In this document: one piece after another, positions 11,953 to 24,308 of the stretch
Layout of the letters: the number at the start of each line of letters is the position of its first letter
Numbering within the stretch: the first letter of the stretch is position 1
Program-made: the position numbers and the translations under genes
Origin: Aplectana chamaeleonis
Lineage: Eukaryota > Nematoda > Chromadorea > Rhabditida > Cosmocercidae
DNA: 64,000 nucleotides
Reading direction: 5' to 3'
NCBI GenBank assembly: GCA_029168955.1
Contig: JAPDOI010001855.1
Span: forward strand, 1-64,000
Notes under the pieces: model-generated
The model's database searches: none
Seen by the model: the letters and a program-made list of their open reading frames with translations, nothing else
What the model was told of the DNA's origin: nothing

Positions 11953-14209
11953 TCCAAGACAAATCTGTTTTAGCTTTCTGGAATTCATCAAAAGTCGCAT
12001 TTTGCTCCCAAGAATTTGTTTTGGTGGGAAGCTTCAAACCAAATCTGACGAAGCTTAGCGAAATTCTACGTCTGAGTTTAGTTTACAGAATAACCATGAT
12101 TAACAACTACAAACAATGATTTGAGCCGAATCCGAAACTCTTTCCTCACGGCAATGTCATTATAATTGCTTGATCTCTTACAAAGTGAGGTGTTTATGGC
12201 AGTAAACACGCATCTGCAAAAAAGCGACTTGTATTGTTTTTTGTATATCATCTCTTGGGCCTCCATAGTAAAACTGCGCAGTGTCCCGTCTCAGAAACTG
12301 CAGATTCCAAGAATTTTACAAGCTCGTCGTTTTTGTGCTTTTTTGTAGCTTCCAGAAAGCGCATTACATGAGTCTTCGGAAAATCTGAAAACTGAACACT
12401 CATAATTGTGCTCATTGAGCCACAACTTCACGTACTTCCGCTGGAGCAAAGCTTGCAGGTGAAGAGGCACCATTTTTTTCAAACTTGCGCTGACTGGGAT
12501 AGCGTTTTCGGACTTATACGGATTTTTCGGGTTACAGTCATTTATTCATTCCTTAAATTAGAGGGTTCTGTAAGCGTTCACTAGAAATAAGATTCAAGAT
12601 TCGACTTTTTGAAATTCTCTCAGGTGGGTTATTTTGGGCGCTGATCACAAATCTGGGGTTTATCTGTCGGTTTTCCAGAGTTCTGCATTCTTGGGAAAAA
12701 TTGAGGGAGCAAAATGTGACTTTTTGACGATTTCCGGAACGCTACTGATATAAACTGGCTCAAAAATGTCAGGACAATGGGTTCTTTGGAGTGCTATAAT
12801 AACGAATCTGGAAGCCGTTTATCGTTTTGGCAGGTTACGGTAAATTTCGATATGGGTATACGGTAGTGATGGGCACCCTTGCCTTTTTGCAGAGCTTCAC
12901 AAATGCCTATAACTTCTTGGAACCTGCACCCCGATACTGAAGTAATTGCTTACAGTCCACCGCAACTGCGCCAAAAATAGATTCGACTAGAATGCGAACA
13001 CCGGCGCCGGCTCGTTTTCACTCTGATTTTTTCAACAAGTCGGGGTTTTGGAACGGTTTTTTTTGCCATTTTCACATATTTGAGGTTTAAAGGCAACATT
13101 CGCCCTGGGGAAACCACTTCGTCATTTTTAAGGCTCCAGTTTTCATGAATGAGCCCCCATGTCAGACCACACCAGTGAGCTTTGGCGCGTCAAAAAACGT
13201 AGGGTTATGAAGTTGGAGGGGGTTAAAGAGGAGGATCCGCCACGAGTTCTCTGCCTGTCATCTATCACTTTTTCATAGAATGTCCCACGATGCGACCAAA
13301 TCGGAACAACATGAAAAAACGGCACAAATTCCACATGCAGAAGAACTTTGAAAATGTCAGTGTCGAGGCCTCCAAAACGCAGAAAAACAAAAACCATTTC
13401 GGCGCAGAAACTTCAATTAATTTTTACAATGTGTTCCGAAAGGACTTTTCTTCACGAAGGAAGGTTTCTCATGGGCCCCTTTCTGACATTTTTCGTTCTG
13501 CACTAGAGGAGGTCAAGCTTAACATACATAAAACATGAAAAAATAATATACGGTTTTCTGCGGGTAGAGATGCCTTCAAGTGTAAAGTGTAGGTTTAAAG
13601 GAAGTGTTCACGATGATTTTCAGTTTTGAGATTAATCGCTACGTTGGTTAAAGGCAGTGGTCAAGATGAAAAAGGCTATCGAAAAAACTACAAAAATCAG
13701 CTTAGATCAAAAGCAGCTCAAGAACTATGAAGGTAGCGCGGTGGAAAACGGGCTAGGAATTAGAAGTTAGTTAAGACCCCAAATTTCCAGTTCGTGCTCA
13801 CGGGCACAGAAAGATCACAGCCTCATGCTGCAAGCAGTCGAAAATCATCGACACTCAGAGGAAAGAAATAAATGCAAATTTACCTAATAAAACAGTTGAA
13901 ACAATGAAAAAGAAGCACTTCAGTCAATGTTTTTGACTAGATATTATGTGTACATAAATCCGAAGGTTCATTGATTGAAATTCAATTTCAAGCCAGCTGA
14001 TGTTCTTGATACTGGAGATCATAGATGCCGATGATATGAGGTGGACTCGTCCACCATCAGAAGACAAGGAAGTTCAGGCTTCAAATTTGACCTAGAACAG
14101 CGTTTTTCGCGGTTTTTTCTTATAGTTTCTTACTACTGCTATACCCAGAAAAGAATTCGGAGAGGAAAAGAAGGACGAGGCATATTTGAGCGCGACCACT
14201 GCGCATTCT
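11953..14209. other. Transposon remnants, no gene seen
   Basis: About 12040-12480 is related to about 42230-42640 (shared CATAGTA-AACTGC and TTCGAAAATCTGAA blocks). About 12840-13084, read in reverse, resembles 1920-2345 (the block with GAACACCGGCGCC and CAAGTCGGGG). About 13082-13580 has AAAGGCA-type ends and resembles about 56610-57030. Two lone AAAGGAAGTGTTCACGATG and AAAGGCAGTGGTCAAGATG ends lie at 13599 and 13649. I see nothing recognisable in 13700-14200. Confidence 0.5.
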
Positions 14210-14599
14210 CAAAGGCCACGGCGTACACGCAGCTCGTAAACGTAATTGTAGGTAACTTCACGGAATTAGAGATGGTATGGCACCGAGCACAACGCCAACG
14301 CATTTCGAAGCTTCCAAAACGACCCATAATGACGCTTTACAGGAGGTGGGAAGTTGGCCCCGCCCCTGTATCTGCCCGCCCCTGTATTGTTGCGTCCTCT
14401 CCCCAAAAACAGGGCTGCTGGGCCATTCCCACCGTCGGCGACGTTTGTAGATGGGGGAATAGAGTGCAATAAGTAAAACCATCTACACATCGATGACGTT
14501 GGAAATGGCCCAGTACTCCTGTTTTGGAGGGAGACGGCAAATACGGGGGGCGGGCAGATACAGGGGCGGGACCAACTTCTCACTCCTGTGGCATCATTG

Positions 14600-14808
14600 T
14601 GTATAGTGCAACCACTGCACTAGCAGTGCATTAGAAGCGAATGAAGGCAAGTATCAACAGTGAAGATAGCGAATGATAAATACGTGATCTTGTTGCTAAG
14701 CCGTGAGCGGCTATATAAAGGCTCGAATGAGCCAAGTAGGAATTCAATAAAGCATTCGTCAGACCCGCGTGTGGCAGCACAATGGCGACAGCCGAACTTC
14801 CTTTACCA
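14600..14808 (+). repeat. 5' LTR of BEL/Pao element
   Basis: Begins TGTATAGTGCAACCACTGCA and ends CTTTACCA, so it has TG...CA boundaries. Contains a TATATAAAGG box near 14712 and AATAAA near 14747, plausible promoter and poly(A) signals. Matches 19529-19723 with a few small indels. Confidence 0.88.
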
Positions 14809-14812
14809 CATT

Positions 14813-14826
14813 TGGTGCATCGGCCG
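14813..14826 (+). other. Primer-binding site, tRNA-Gly type
   Basis: TGGTGCATCGGCCG starts four bases after the 5' LTR. It is complementary to the CCA-tailed 3' end expected of a nematode tRNA-Gly. The tRNA assignment rests on recall of tRNA-Gly ends, not on a search. Confidence 0.65.
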
Positions 14827-17800
14827 ATACGACGAACCGGACACCAAGAAGCCAGGAAGAAACAGCCTGGACAAGAAGGCTAAGAGGAAGCAGCAGCGCC
14901 CCTCCAGTGACCAGAAGCACGTAGCTAATGCACGTGAGGAAGCCTCTCTTTCGCCAAATCTCTACCCATTTCAGCCAAATACTGCTTGGCACTTCTACAC
15001 ACTTCCTGCATTTCGCTCTCGGATTCCAGCACTGTTCAACGTTCCTGCACTGATCCCACTCAGCACTGTCCAGTCGTTTCTACATCATCAAGTACGTGAG
15101 TAAGTTCTGTCAGAAAACTACTTTAGCAACCTTTGTCGTCCACACAGTCAGGAATCGTCGTCGTCCAGAAACGTCTTCTTCACACGAGCTTCTCCTCCAC
15201 CGTCTGTACAACCTTCTTCGTACATTCGTCGAGATTCGCTACAGAAGACTTGAAAGATGACGTGTCGTCGTTATCAGTTCGACAAGGATTGTTCACCAGA
15301 TCATGCAAGCTGACTTTCGAATCTTTTGATGGGAAAAAAAAATGGAGTTAGCTGACTTGATAATTGATAATTACTCAGGCGACACGGGAGATCAAAAACA
15401 ACAAAGATCAACGAGTTGAAGAATTTATTACGCATAGCACTAACAGCTATCAGAGCGGAGCTTCAAAACGTCGAAGATGCCCTCGATAAATACACCAAGA
15501 ATGCTGATGAATTGGATCCAGAGAACCCTTCAACAAGAGAAATGTAGCTTCAGAGGGTGGCTTTCCAACACCGACACAACAATGGATCTTGTAAGCTTAA
15601 CACTCCATCACGCGCACTGGTACACAGCTTGCACAGAAGAATGAGGGGAGCTCCAGAGAAAAGGAAAAACTTCAATCCATTTCACCTCGCCCATGTGCGT
15701 TGCACTACCCAAACCTGCATTAAGCTCCAATACCTATTCCGGAAGTTCAGCGGAGTCATGCATGGGAATGGGAGGAATTTCTGGAACGCTTTCAACCACT
15801 CCGTCCACTCCCACAACATCGACAACTTGTCAAAGATGACATATCTTTTGGATGCATTACACGGCGAAGCAAGAGAATCGGTGCAACACTACGAAGTATC
15901 TGCCAGGACATACCCACTTGTTATTGCCCATCTGGAAAGACAAGTTCGGGAACGATCAAGCATTAATCTGACGAACTCTTGAAGAAGTTGCAAAAACTCA
16001 AGGGCAAAAGCGAGTCCCTACAGGACCAAGAGAAGTTATGCGAAGAACTCACCTCCATCGTAGGTCAGTTGCAGCTGAAGGGTGAACATACGGACAACAC
16101 GTTCGCTTCAAAAGCAATTAATGGGAAAATTTTCCGCCAACATCCAGAGAGCAGTTCTTCCTGCTTCAAAAGCAGCAACAGACCGCCAACGGAAAATGGG
16201 ATACCAACACACTGCTTTTGACAGCTAAAGAATGTCATGGCATCAAGTCAGAGCTGCCTGCAGATTATTAGCCAAGTGGAAGATAATCCACTCTGACCGC
16301 AAACCCACTCAGAAGAAATCAGTATGAGCGAAAACAACAAACTACCAAACACGAAAGAATGTTTTCTCTCCATGCTTCTACTGCAATAAATCCGGACATT
16401 CACCGAGAGACTGCCAAGAAGCCCCAACAAAGAGAAAAGCGACTAGATGTCATGAAGAAGAACAATCTCTGCTACAACTGTGGACGCCAGGACCATACAA
16501 CGGCACAATGCAAAAGAAAGGATTATGCAGAATTTGTACAATGAATGCGGACACCACACTTCCATCTGCAATAGACTGTTCTACTCGCAAGAACCAACCT
16601 CTCTCAACACCTGCCAACACAAGTAAAGCAACACACAGAAGTCTTCTCCCAGAAGCATCAAAGCCAATGAATGTTAATACAGTAGCCGAAGACCACAGAG
16701 AGAAGATCACGTTTTTCCAATTCAAAGACTACACGCGAACGAAGATGCAGATGTCTTTATTCTCTGCAGGACAAGCACAAGTGCTTAATCTATCAACTCA
16801 ACAGCTGGAACCAGTCTACGTAATGCTCGACTCAGGAGCCGATCAAGTTCGTTCATAAGCAACGCATGAAAAGCTGAGAAACTTCAGCTAAAAGAGATGT
16901 TTCACTCCACTCGATTAAACATCAGCAACACACAGCTCGGGATCTCAGAAATCTCACGGCCTCAAGACATGCGGAATCGCTGAGCCTTCTGCAGATGTGG
17001 GGATGCCACTGGGGGCACCCCCACTCTTTCTCCTGCGGTAAACAGGATCGAGCACGCTCACAAATTCGTTACACCGTAGCAGCCTCTGCCTCGGGAAGAC
17101 AAACGGTTCATATGTGACAACGATCTTCAACTCTCAATCAAGCCTTTCTCAAAGGGGATTCGTCCACAAATTCTTCTTGGATGTGCTGACATGTTCTCAC
17201 TACTGAAACATGGGCTGGCACCCCAGTACACCTCTTCCGTCAAGGATTACAACTCATCCCCATCCAAATTACCGGGATATCTGGTAGCTGGATGCAACAG
17301 TAATCGCACGGAAAAACAGCAATATAACTCGCAAAACCACAGTGCTGCACAGAACAAGGTGTGGTAGCAGATCTTGACGAAAATTCCCAATCGTGGGAGG
17401 GACTTCTGCAAGTTCGAATCGTCAGGAGTTGAGGAATTCGTGGGACCTATCGCCGAGGAGCGTCAGCTGACAGACGCGGCCGTTTGGAAGACTTTTGAGC
17501 AGACTGTAGAAAGAAAGCAGGACGGGTACCATGTGCGACTACCATGGACAAGCGAAGCCAAACAGTTACCGAGACAACAGAGGCCTAAGCTGTACGCCGT
17601 CTGCGTTAAGCAACAACTACGAAGTTACTCAACGATCCAGCAGTACTGCAACAGTACCAGGAAACAATACAGACTCAACTCTGACCAAGGAATTATAGAA
17701 AGAAGTTGAGGAAGCTAAAGAAGCCTGATGGTGATATCGTGCACTACTTATCCCACCACGCCGTAATAACTCCGCATAGCAAACACACAACAAAACTACG

Positions 17801-19528
17801 GAATTGTGTTTCGACGCATCTCGCCCATCCCTAAGAGAACGCTCCATCGCTCAACGACGTACTCCACCGTGGACCAGTAATACTACCAAAGCTTTGCGAC
17901 ATCAACTTCTTCGATTCCGAATCGGCAATGTCGCTGTGACCAGTGACGACATCGAGAAGGCGTTTCTTCAAGTACGACTTTGCATAAACCAAGACAGAGA
18001 CGCCACGCGATTTCACTTTGGCTGCGAGACCCTACCAATCCAGTTACTTCCAAGAACATTGTCGTCTACCGCTTCAGCCGTGTTACCTTCGGTCTTATCT
18101 GCTCACCGTTTCTACTCGCAGGAACGATCAAAGTATCATCTACTGCACCACTCAGCAAACCCCTGAAGGTACCACAAGAGATTGAGAAAGAATACCATTC
18201 CATGTAGACAACGTCGTAGTGGCAACCGAATCAAGCGAAAGAGCTTTTCCACCTGTACAGAGAATCGAAAACACTCTTTTGAAGAGATGAAGAATGAACC
18301 TCTCAGAGAATTTCTCTCCAATAGCATGGAGCTAGAAGACCGAATTGCCGAGAAAAGATTTGGAGCAGAAATCCACTTCAAAAAGGTCCCTCGAGAGATA
18401 CTATAGGATTCAAAAGAAGACACGTTTTCACTGTCGATGCAAATATCCAACCAAGGAGAAAGCTACTAAGCGCAACAATTTCAAGAACAAGTTGCGGCAG
18501 CTATCTATGACCCACTCGGATGGCTATCACCAATTACCCTGCATGGTAAACGATTCCTACAACAACTGTGGAAATTTAACTACGACTGGGACACATCTCT
18601 CTCACATAAGCATCAAGAGTGTTGGGAAAAGCATCGTGGAAGGAGCTGACGATTTCTCAATGCACCGACTACCAAGGAAAGTCTCTGCAAATCAACACTC
18701 CCTACACGACTGGTTCTGTTCTCCACACGCTAAGCCAAAACGCAATGGCAGCCTGCGCATATATAGTTTCTGAAGATAGATCGCATTTGGTAGTTGCGAA
18801 AACAAAGTTACCATCCGTGAAAGAAAATCCAACAATACCGAAGCTCGAGTTAAATGCACTTACTATGGCAATCAGATTAACACACTCAGTATACGACGCA
18901 AATCAGGATCGAATAATCAAGCTGATGGCGCTTACGTAAGCACTAGCATCACCTTTCCACTGCGGAATGGGAACCTTTCCCAAGAGAACCTGCTGGCGTG
19001 CGAGAAGAAGTTTTCACAAGAGGCCGGAGCATCAACGACGTTGAGCCATCCACCTTCCCATTCCATTTCCCTTTCCCGCTCTCGTTCCTCTCCACCATGT
19101 ACCTTTTACCCACCGTCACCCTTCCTCTCCGTCATCACTTATCCACCGTTTATCTCCCCCACCTACACCACCTCGTCACTGCTCAACGAAACACCCAGCT
19201 TCAGTGAATACAAGAATACTGAAGTCCCTCTCCGCTTTCCCCGTCTCTACGGTGAACTTTGTTCCACATTACTCCGTCGCTTCGTTCCCAATTCAAGGGA
19301 ACCGAATCACCACATACGGCTCCAAACTCTGCAAAAGGCAAGAAAAGGAGGCCCCACAGAGTGCGCACCAGCAAAGAATACTGAAACTCCTCAGTGTTCG
19401 ACAAGCCTCATCGTCCATCCTGCCGTCATACTCCTCCAAGCCTACAATCACCGAAATGAAATCAGCATCCTCCCATCAGCAGGCAGCAAGACACAAGCCG
19501 TCAACATCACACCGTTTCTGGGCCGCGG

Positions 19529-19723
19529 AGTATAGTGCAACCACTGCACTAGCAATGGATTAGAAGCGAATGAAGACAAGTATCAACAGTGAAGATAGCG
19601 AATGATAAATACGTGATCTTGTTGCTAAGCCGTGAGCGGCTATATAAAGGCTCGAATGAGCCAAGTAGGGATTCAATAAAGCATTCGTCAGACCCGCGTG
19701 GCAGCACAACAGCCGAACTACCA
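19529..19723 (+). repeat. 3' LTR of BEL/Pao element
   Basis: Same sequence as the 5' LTR from TATAGTGCAACC to CGAACTACCA, shorter by about 14 bases near its 3' end. The first base pair is altered (AG in place of TG). Followed by the target repeat CATTG (19724-19728), matching 14595-14599. Confidence 0.85.
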
Positions 19724-19839
19724 CATTGTGGGTTGTTTTTGAGGCTTCAAAATGCGTGAGCGTTGTGTTCGGTGCCATACCATTCTAATTCCGTAGTTAT
19801 CTCAATTACGTTTACGAGCGTGTATGCTGCCGTTAAGTG

Positions 19840-20275
19840 GCCCCCGGGTGGAACTAAAATGACGTAGGAATTGGAAAAAACGCACCAGAAGAGCACGAAA
19901 TGCTTGAGTATCACCTCGCCTCTTAATTATCACAAGAAGGGTTTGTTGTGACAACGGAATCTTTTGTGGACCCGTCCTTTGAAATTCTCTACTCTCTATT
20001 GCTCCGTTCTTTCCTTAGGGCACTCACTAATCCTGCTTTGCATAAAATATTCGTCTATTTTCGATTGACCGAATTCTCCACCGGTGACAGCCGCCATGAA
20101 CATGTTCATCCAACCGGACAACTAGCCCATGTTATAGAGTAATTTCACTGAAATACGACGTTGTAATGCGTTTTTCGCCGTTTCTCCGCAATTTGGTAAC
20201 ATTAGGAGGCCAACGCTTTGTTTTATGTGAAAAGCTCTGGCACGAAAGTCATCGTGAACGCTGCCTTTGAGGCAT
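19840..20275 (-). mobile_element. MITE family C, copy 1
   Basis: In reverse orientation it carries the same blocks as 29460-29915 and 50786-51256: the GAACATGTTCATCC / CCGGACAACTAG block, CACCGGTGACAGCCGCC, and ends with GTCATCGTGAACGCTGCCTT. No coding sequence of note. Confidence 0.7.
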
Positions 20276-20327
20276 CCTATATTCAATGAAAAACATGATA
20301 AATAGGGCACGGTTTTCTTGCGGTGTG

Positions 20328-22991
20328 CGATGCCTTCAAATGAATCACAGAAAAACTCCGCTCCCTATTTCAGATAGCGTTCCATTGCAAAGGAAAAGTC
20401 TACTCTAAAGTGTTGTCAAAGGGCAGTGGAAGAGTGAAGAAAATGACAAAGCGAAAGGTCATACATACATATGTCTAGCACAACCGTCGAATTCGGCCAC
20501 TCAACCTATACAACTGACCTACTGGTCAACTGCTTTTGAGCATTTCCGCAGCTTTCTACATATATAGCATATAAACTTTTCTACATTGCGATTGAGACGG
20601 GTGAAAAGACTTTCAGTTGTATGTTGAGTAGAACAATTCTCTGATCAAAATTCTCACCTTCCAGCTATATTCAGTGTACCTGCATGTTGGAAATGTGTCA
20701 ATTCAAATCTCAGGAGTTTTCAATGGATTTCATTCTATTTTTCTGCCTTTCCGAAAGAAGCTTTGTTTCTCAACACTATGATTTGGGAAGATAAGAAGTT
20801 ATGCACAGCATAGCATTGCTCGTGCAGGTGCTCTCAGGCACGTACAGGTTTTTCCCCGTCCGCTGGCCGACCGATTGGAATTCTCTCTCTCCCTCCATCG
20901 CGAGAGAAATTAGTTCCCAGGCGGCCGCACTTTGTTACGAGGATGCGCTCCAGGAATGCGTCGCCAAGGTGGTTTGCCAGCCAGAATTCCGGGGCCTTCA
21001 GGGATTGGTGGCAGATGAGGGGCTATACCAAACCGTGAATTCTCGGGAGTCGGGCCCGAAGTTCCCGACACTGTCCTCGGTATGGCGAATGCCTATTCAT
21101 CGGAAACATTGGTTTCGGTCACATGGCCGGCCTTAACCGCCTCCCTGCCAATTTTTGAAAATGACTCGAAAGAGTCGACAAGTTCCACAGCTCTTAGTAT
21201 ACCACCAAGCACACTGCTGGAAATCCAGGCATACGATGAGAGAGTGGTACTGGAAGCCATGTTGAAAAGGAGGGTGGAGTCTGGCTGTGAATTGCAAAAA
21301 AAAAGGGAAACGATTCATTGAAACGATTCATTGGGAAGGAATCTGTTGGGCTTGTTCATTGAAACCAGATTTCTAAACCATGATCGACTTTCTATCCTGA
21401 CTTATCCGTCCTGTTATCGGATTTTACATGTTAGTAGGATCCGATCTAATACGTTAGGGACTTGCCCGAGAATTCTTACATCCTAGGGGACAACTATGTA
21501 TGTAGTGCAGGTCAAAAACTTATTTCACCGACAAACGGCGTTTTTGTGCGCTTTTCGCGGTTTCTTAGTGGTGTTTATTAGCGCATGGCGTGGGAAACTC
21601 TGGAACGAAAATCATCGTGAACCCTGCGCGGGGAAAACCATTTCCGACACCAGGTTTGATGCTTTGTCTGCAGTCTCCCGATACACCAACAGGTATAATT
21701 GATTTTTTTAGAAATTTTTCAAACGGTTTTTTGGTATCCGAGTATTCTGTAGGATTTTCCCTATTAACCTCTTCTTAGTGGACTTATCCTGCTCCGAAAA
21801 CGTCGAAAACTAGAACACGGCTCTTTATCGTGAATACTGCCTTCAAACAAAATCTTGCGATCTCTTTGTCCTTCTTGATGTTATCTGAAAGGTATGTCAC
21901 TCATGTTCTCGACTTTCCAGGTTCCGGTAAATGCGATCTAGCCGAAACGAAGCAAGTCCCTACGTATTGCATCAGATCTTACTAGCATGCAAAATACGAT
22001 AGCAGGACGGCTATATCAGGATAGAAAGTCGATCATTGTTTAGAAAATTAGTTTGATTGAACAAGCCCAACAGATTCCTTCCCAATGAATCGTTTCCCTT
22101 TTTTTTGCAATTCACAGCCAGACTCCACCCTCCTTTTCAACATGGCTTCCAGTACCACTCTCTCATCGTATGCCTGGATTTCCAGCAGTGTGCTTGGTGG
22201 TATACTAAGAGCTGTGGAACTTGTCGACTCTTTCGAGTCATTTTCAAAAATTGGCAGGGAGGCGGTTAAGGCCGGCCATGTGACCGAAACCAATGTTTCC
22301 GATGAATAGGCATTCGCCATACCGAGGACAGTGTCGGGAACTTCGGGCCCGACTCCCGAGAATTCACGGATTGGTATAGCCCCTCATCTGCCACCAATCC
22401 CTGGAGCCCCCGGAATTCTGGCTGGATAACCATCTTGGCGACGCACCTGGGCGCATCCCCGTAACAAGTGCGGCCGCCTGGGAATAATTCTCTCGCGATG
22501 GAGGGAGAGAGAGAATTCCAATCGGTCGGCCAGCGGACGGGGAAAAACCTGTACGTGCCTGAGAGCACCTGCACGAGCAATGCTATGCTGTGCATAACTT
22601 CTTATCTTCCCAAATCATAGTGTTGAGAAACAAAGCTCTTCGGAAGGCAGAAAAATAGAATGAAATCCATTGAAAACTCCTGGGATTTCAATTCACACAT
22701 TTCCAACATGCAAAATAAATGTAGTTGGAAGGTGAGAATTTTGATCAGAGAATTGTTTTTCCCTACTGAAAGTGAGAAAGCTGCGAGAATGCTCAAAAGC
22801 AGTTGAAGTAGATCAGTTGTAAGGTTGAGTGGCCGAATTCGACGGTTGTATAGACATATGTATGTATGACCTTTCGCTTTGTCATTTTTCACTTTCCACT
22901 GCACTTTTACAACAATTTAGTATAGAATTTTCTCTTGCAATGGAACGCTATCTGAAATAGGGAGCGGGTTTTCTGTATTCATTTAAAGGCA
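20328..22991. mobile_element. Large foldback element, complete copy
   Basis: The left end CGATGCCTTCAAATGAATCA (20328) is mirrored by the right end ATTCATTTAAAGGCATCG (to 22991). The arms stay complementary with small indels for about 1.1 kb, up to about 21460 and about 21955, leaving a central spacer of about 500 bases. The outermost bases are the TTAAAGGCA-type end that many other elements here share. The arms hold CCTGTACGTGCCTGAGAGCA near 22550, matched as reverse complement near 20830. No coding sequence of its own is visible. Such long arms with no gene are typical of foldback-type non-autonomous DNA transposons; the superfamily is not determined. Confidence 0.85.
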
Positions 22992-23022
22992 TCGTACCCA
23001 CAGAAAACCATATCCTATTTTA

Positions 23023-23301
23023 CTGTGCTTATCTGGGCCAAATTCCGGTCCGCAATTGCGTCTCGACACGCTTTGTGGTCGCACGCGCTGGAGTCAGTCG
23101 AGTTTCCAGCGCCAAAGTCGACTCGACATGGGTTTTTTATACAGTTTTCTCCAATTTTGTTTACTCTCCAGTTTCTAAAACCCACCTAAAGTCAACAGAT
23201 CGGCGGCTGCGGCTCTGGAAACTCTTCTGGCTCGAATGCGCGCGGCCGCAAAGCGTGTCGAGATGCAATTGCGGACCGGAATTTGGCCCAGAGAAGCACA
23301 G
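23023..23301. mobile_element. TA-flanked near-palindromic MITE (Tc1/mariner-like), copy 1
   Basis: CTGTGCTTATCTGGGCCAAA at the left is mirrored by GGCCCAGAGAAGCACAG at the right, with TA on both sides. The unoccupied TA is visible in duplication copy 1 at about 1958-1962, within ATATTTTATTATGTTTTTC. A TA target and this end structure suggest mobilisation by a Tc1/mariner transposase; that is an inference. Confidence 0.85.
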
Positions 23302-24308
23302 TATCATGTTTTTCGTTGAATATATGAGACCTTAAACATACCTTACCTTTCACCTTAAATATGTGGAAATGGCAAAAAACCTTTCCGAAAACCCGACTTG
23401 TCAAAAAAACCAGAGTTAAAACAAGCCAGCGCCGGTGTTCGAATTCTCGTCGAAACGATTTTTGGGGTAGTTGCGCTGGACTGTAAGCAATTCCTTCAGT
23501 ACCGGATCATGGCGGACAAATCGTGATGACTGGTGAAATTAGGTGGATAGCCTCACACAAGATATCCCATATCTTCGAACTGGTGTATTTTTGAAGCACC
23601 AAACGCTGTCATTGAGCCAAGCTAGGCCCCGCCAAGGGAATGAAGGCGAAAAATGTTGAGTGGTTTTCATCGCGTACTATGCTTTTAAGGCGGCGTTCAC
23701 GATAATCATTGACGTTTTTAAAGTACACCCTTGAAAAAACATGAGGATTCAGTGTCAAAAGAAAATGCGACGAAAAACAGCCGCGAAGTGGGTTGAGACC
23801 TCGTGGTCTAGCCAACCCATTGGGCCGCTCCGCCCACGTCCTAGAACAGTTGCCCTGAATTCGTGTTACCGTAGAAACAGACACCGAAATTTCGAATATG
23901 CTTCATCGCGAAGGGTTCTAATATTCCAGCATGTACATTGGCCCATTTTATTTTTAAATTTGATTGTTAATTTGTACAGTTTAATTTTTGGTGCAAGAAA
24001 CAGAAAACAAGGCCACGTTCCCAATAATTTTGAAGCGCGAAACCAGGCCACGTACCCAATAATTTTGAAGCGCGAAACCATTCCCCGACGTCAGGTTCGA
24101 TGCGTTGGCCGCAGTCTTCCTGCGGACAACGCTTCGAACCTGAGACACAAACAGGCATGATTGATTTCTTCAGAAATCTCTTTAAATAGTTTTCCTCCAC
24201 TATTTGAGTGTTCTGTGTGGACTATTCCCTATCAACCTGTACTTAGTAGACTTACGTACTCAAAAACATCGAAGACTCTAATACGGTTTTTATAGTGAAC
24301 ACTGCTTG

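Larger units (their letters stand above)
14600..19723 (+). mobile_element. BEL/Pao LTR retrotransposon, decayed and lacking integrase
   Basis: Two LTRs (14600-14808 and about 19529-19723) enclose about 4.7 kb. In order: a gag region of the BEL type (DUF1759-like) at 15557-15982 with FWNAF and DALHGEARESV; zinc knuckles CNKSGHSPRDC and CYNCGRQDHTTAQC near 16380-16510, in different frames; a retropepsin-like aspartate motif DSGA at 16829-16840; reverse transcriptase from 17374 with FDAS near 17810, DIEKAFLQ near 17948 and SPFLLA near 18110; and a BEL RNase-H-like part with IPKLEL near 18840. The usual catalytic Y-x-D-D position reads HVDN at 18201-18212. Many frameshifts are present. Nothing resembling an integrase follows; 18940-19528 is unidentified, partly CT-rich sequence. 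The element is dead but its LTRs are still similar. Confidence 0.88.
14210..19834. mobile_element. MITE family B, split by an LTR retrotransposon
   Basis: Left part 14210-14594 (AAAGGCCACGGCGTACACGC, with GGAATTAGAGATGGTATGGC) and right part from 19729 (GTGCCATACCATTCTAATTC to GAGCGTGTATGCTGCCGTTA) are mirror images, as in other family B copies. Between them lies the BEL/Pao element with its 5-base target duplication CATTG. The continuous form of this junction, GGCATTGTGGGTCGTTTTTG, occurs at 25143 and 5205. Confidence 0.8.

Noticed and set aside
14660..15103. 147-codon ORF starting in the 5' LTR
   Set aside because: Starts inside the LTR and crosses the primer-binding site; not a BEL/Pao gag start that I can support.
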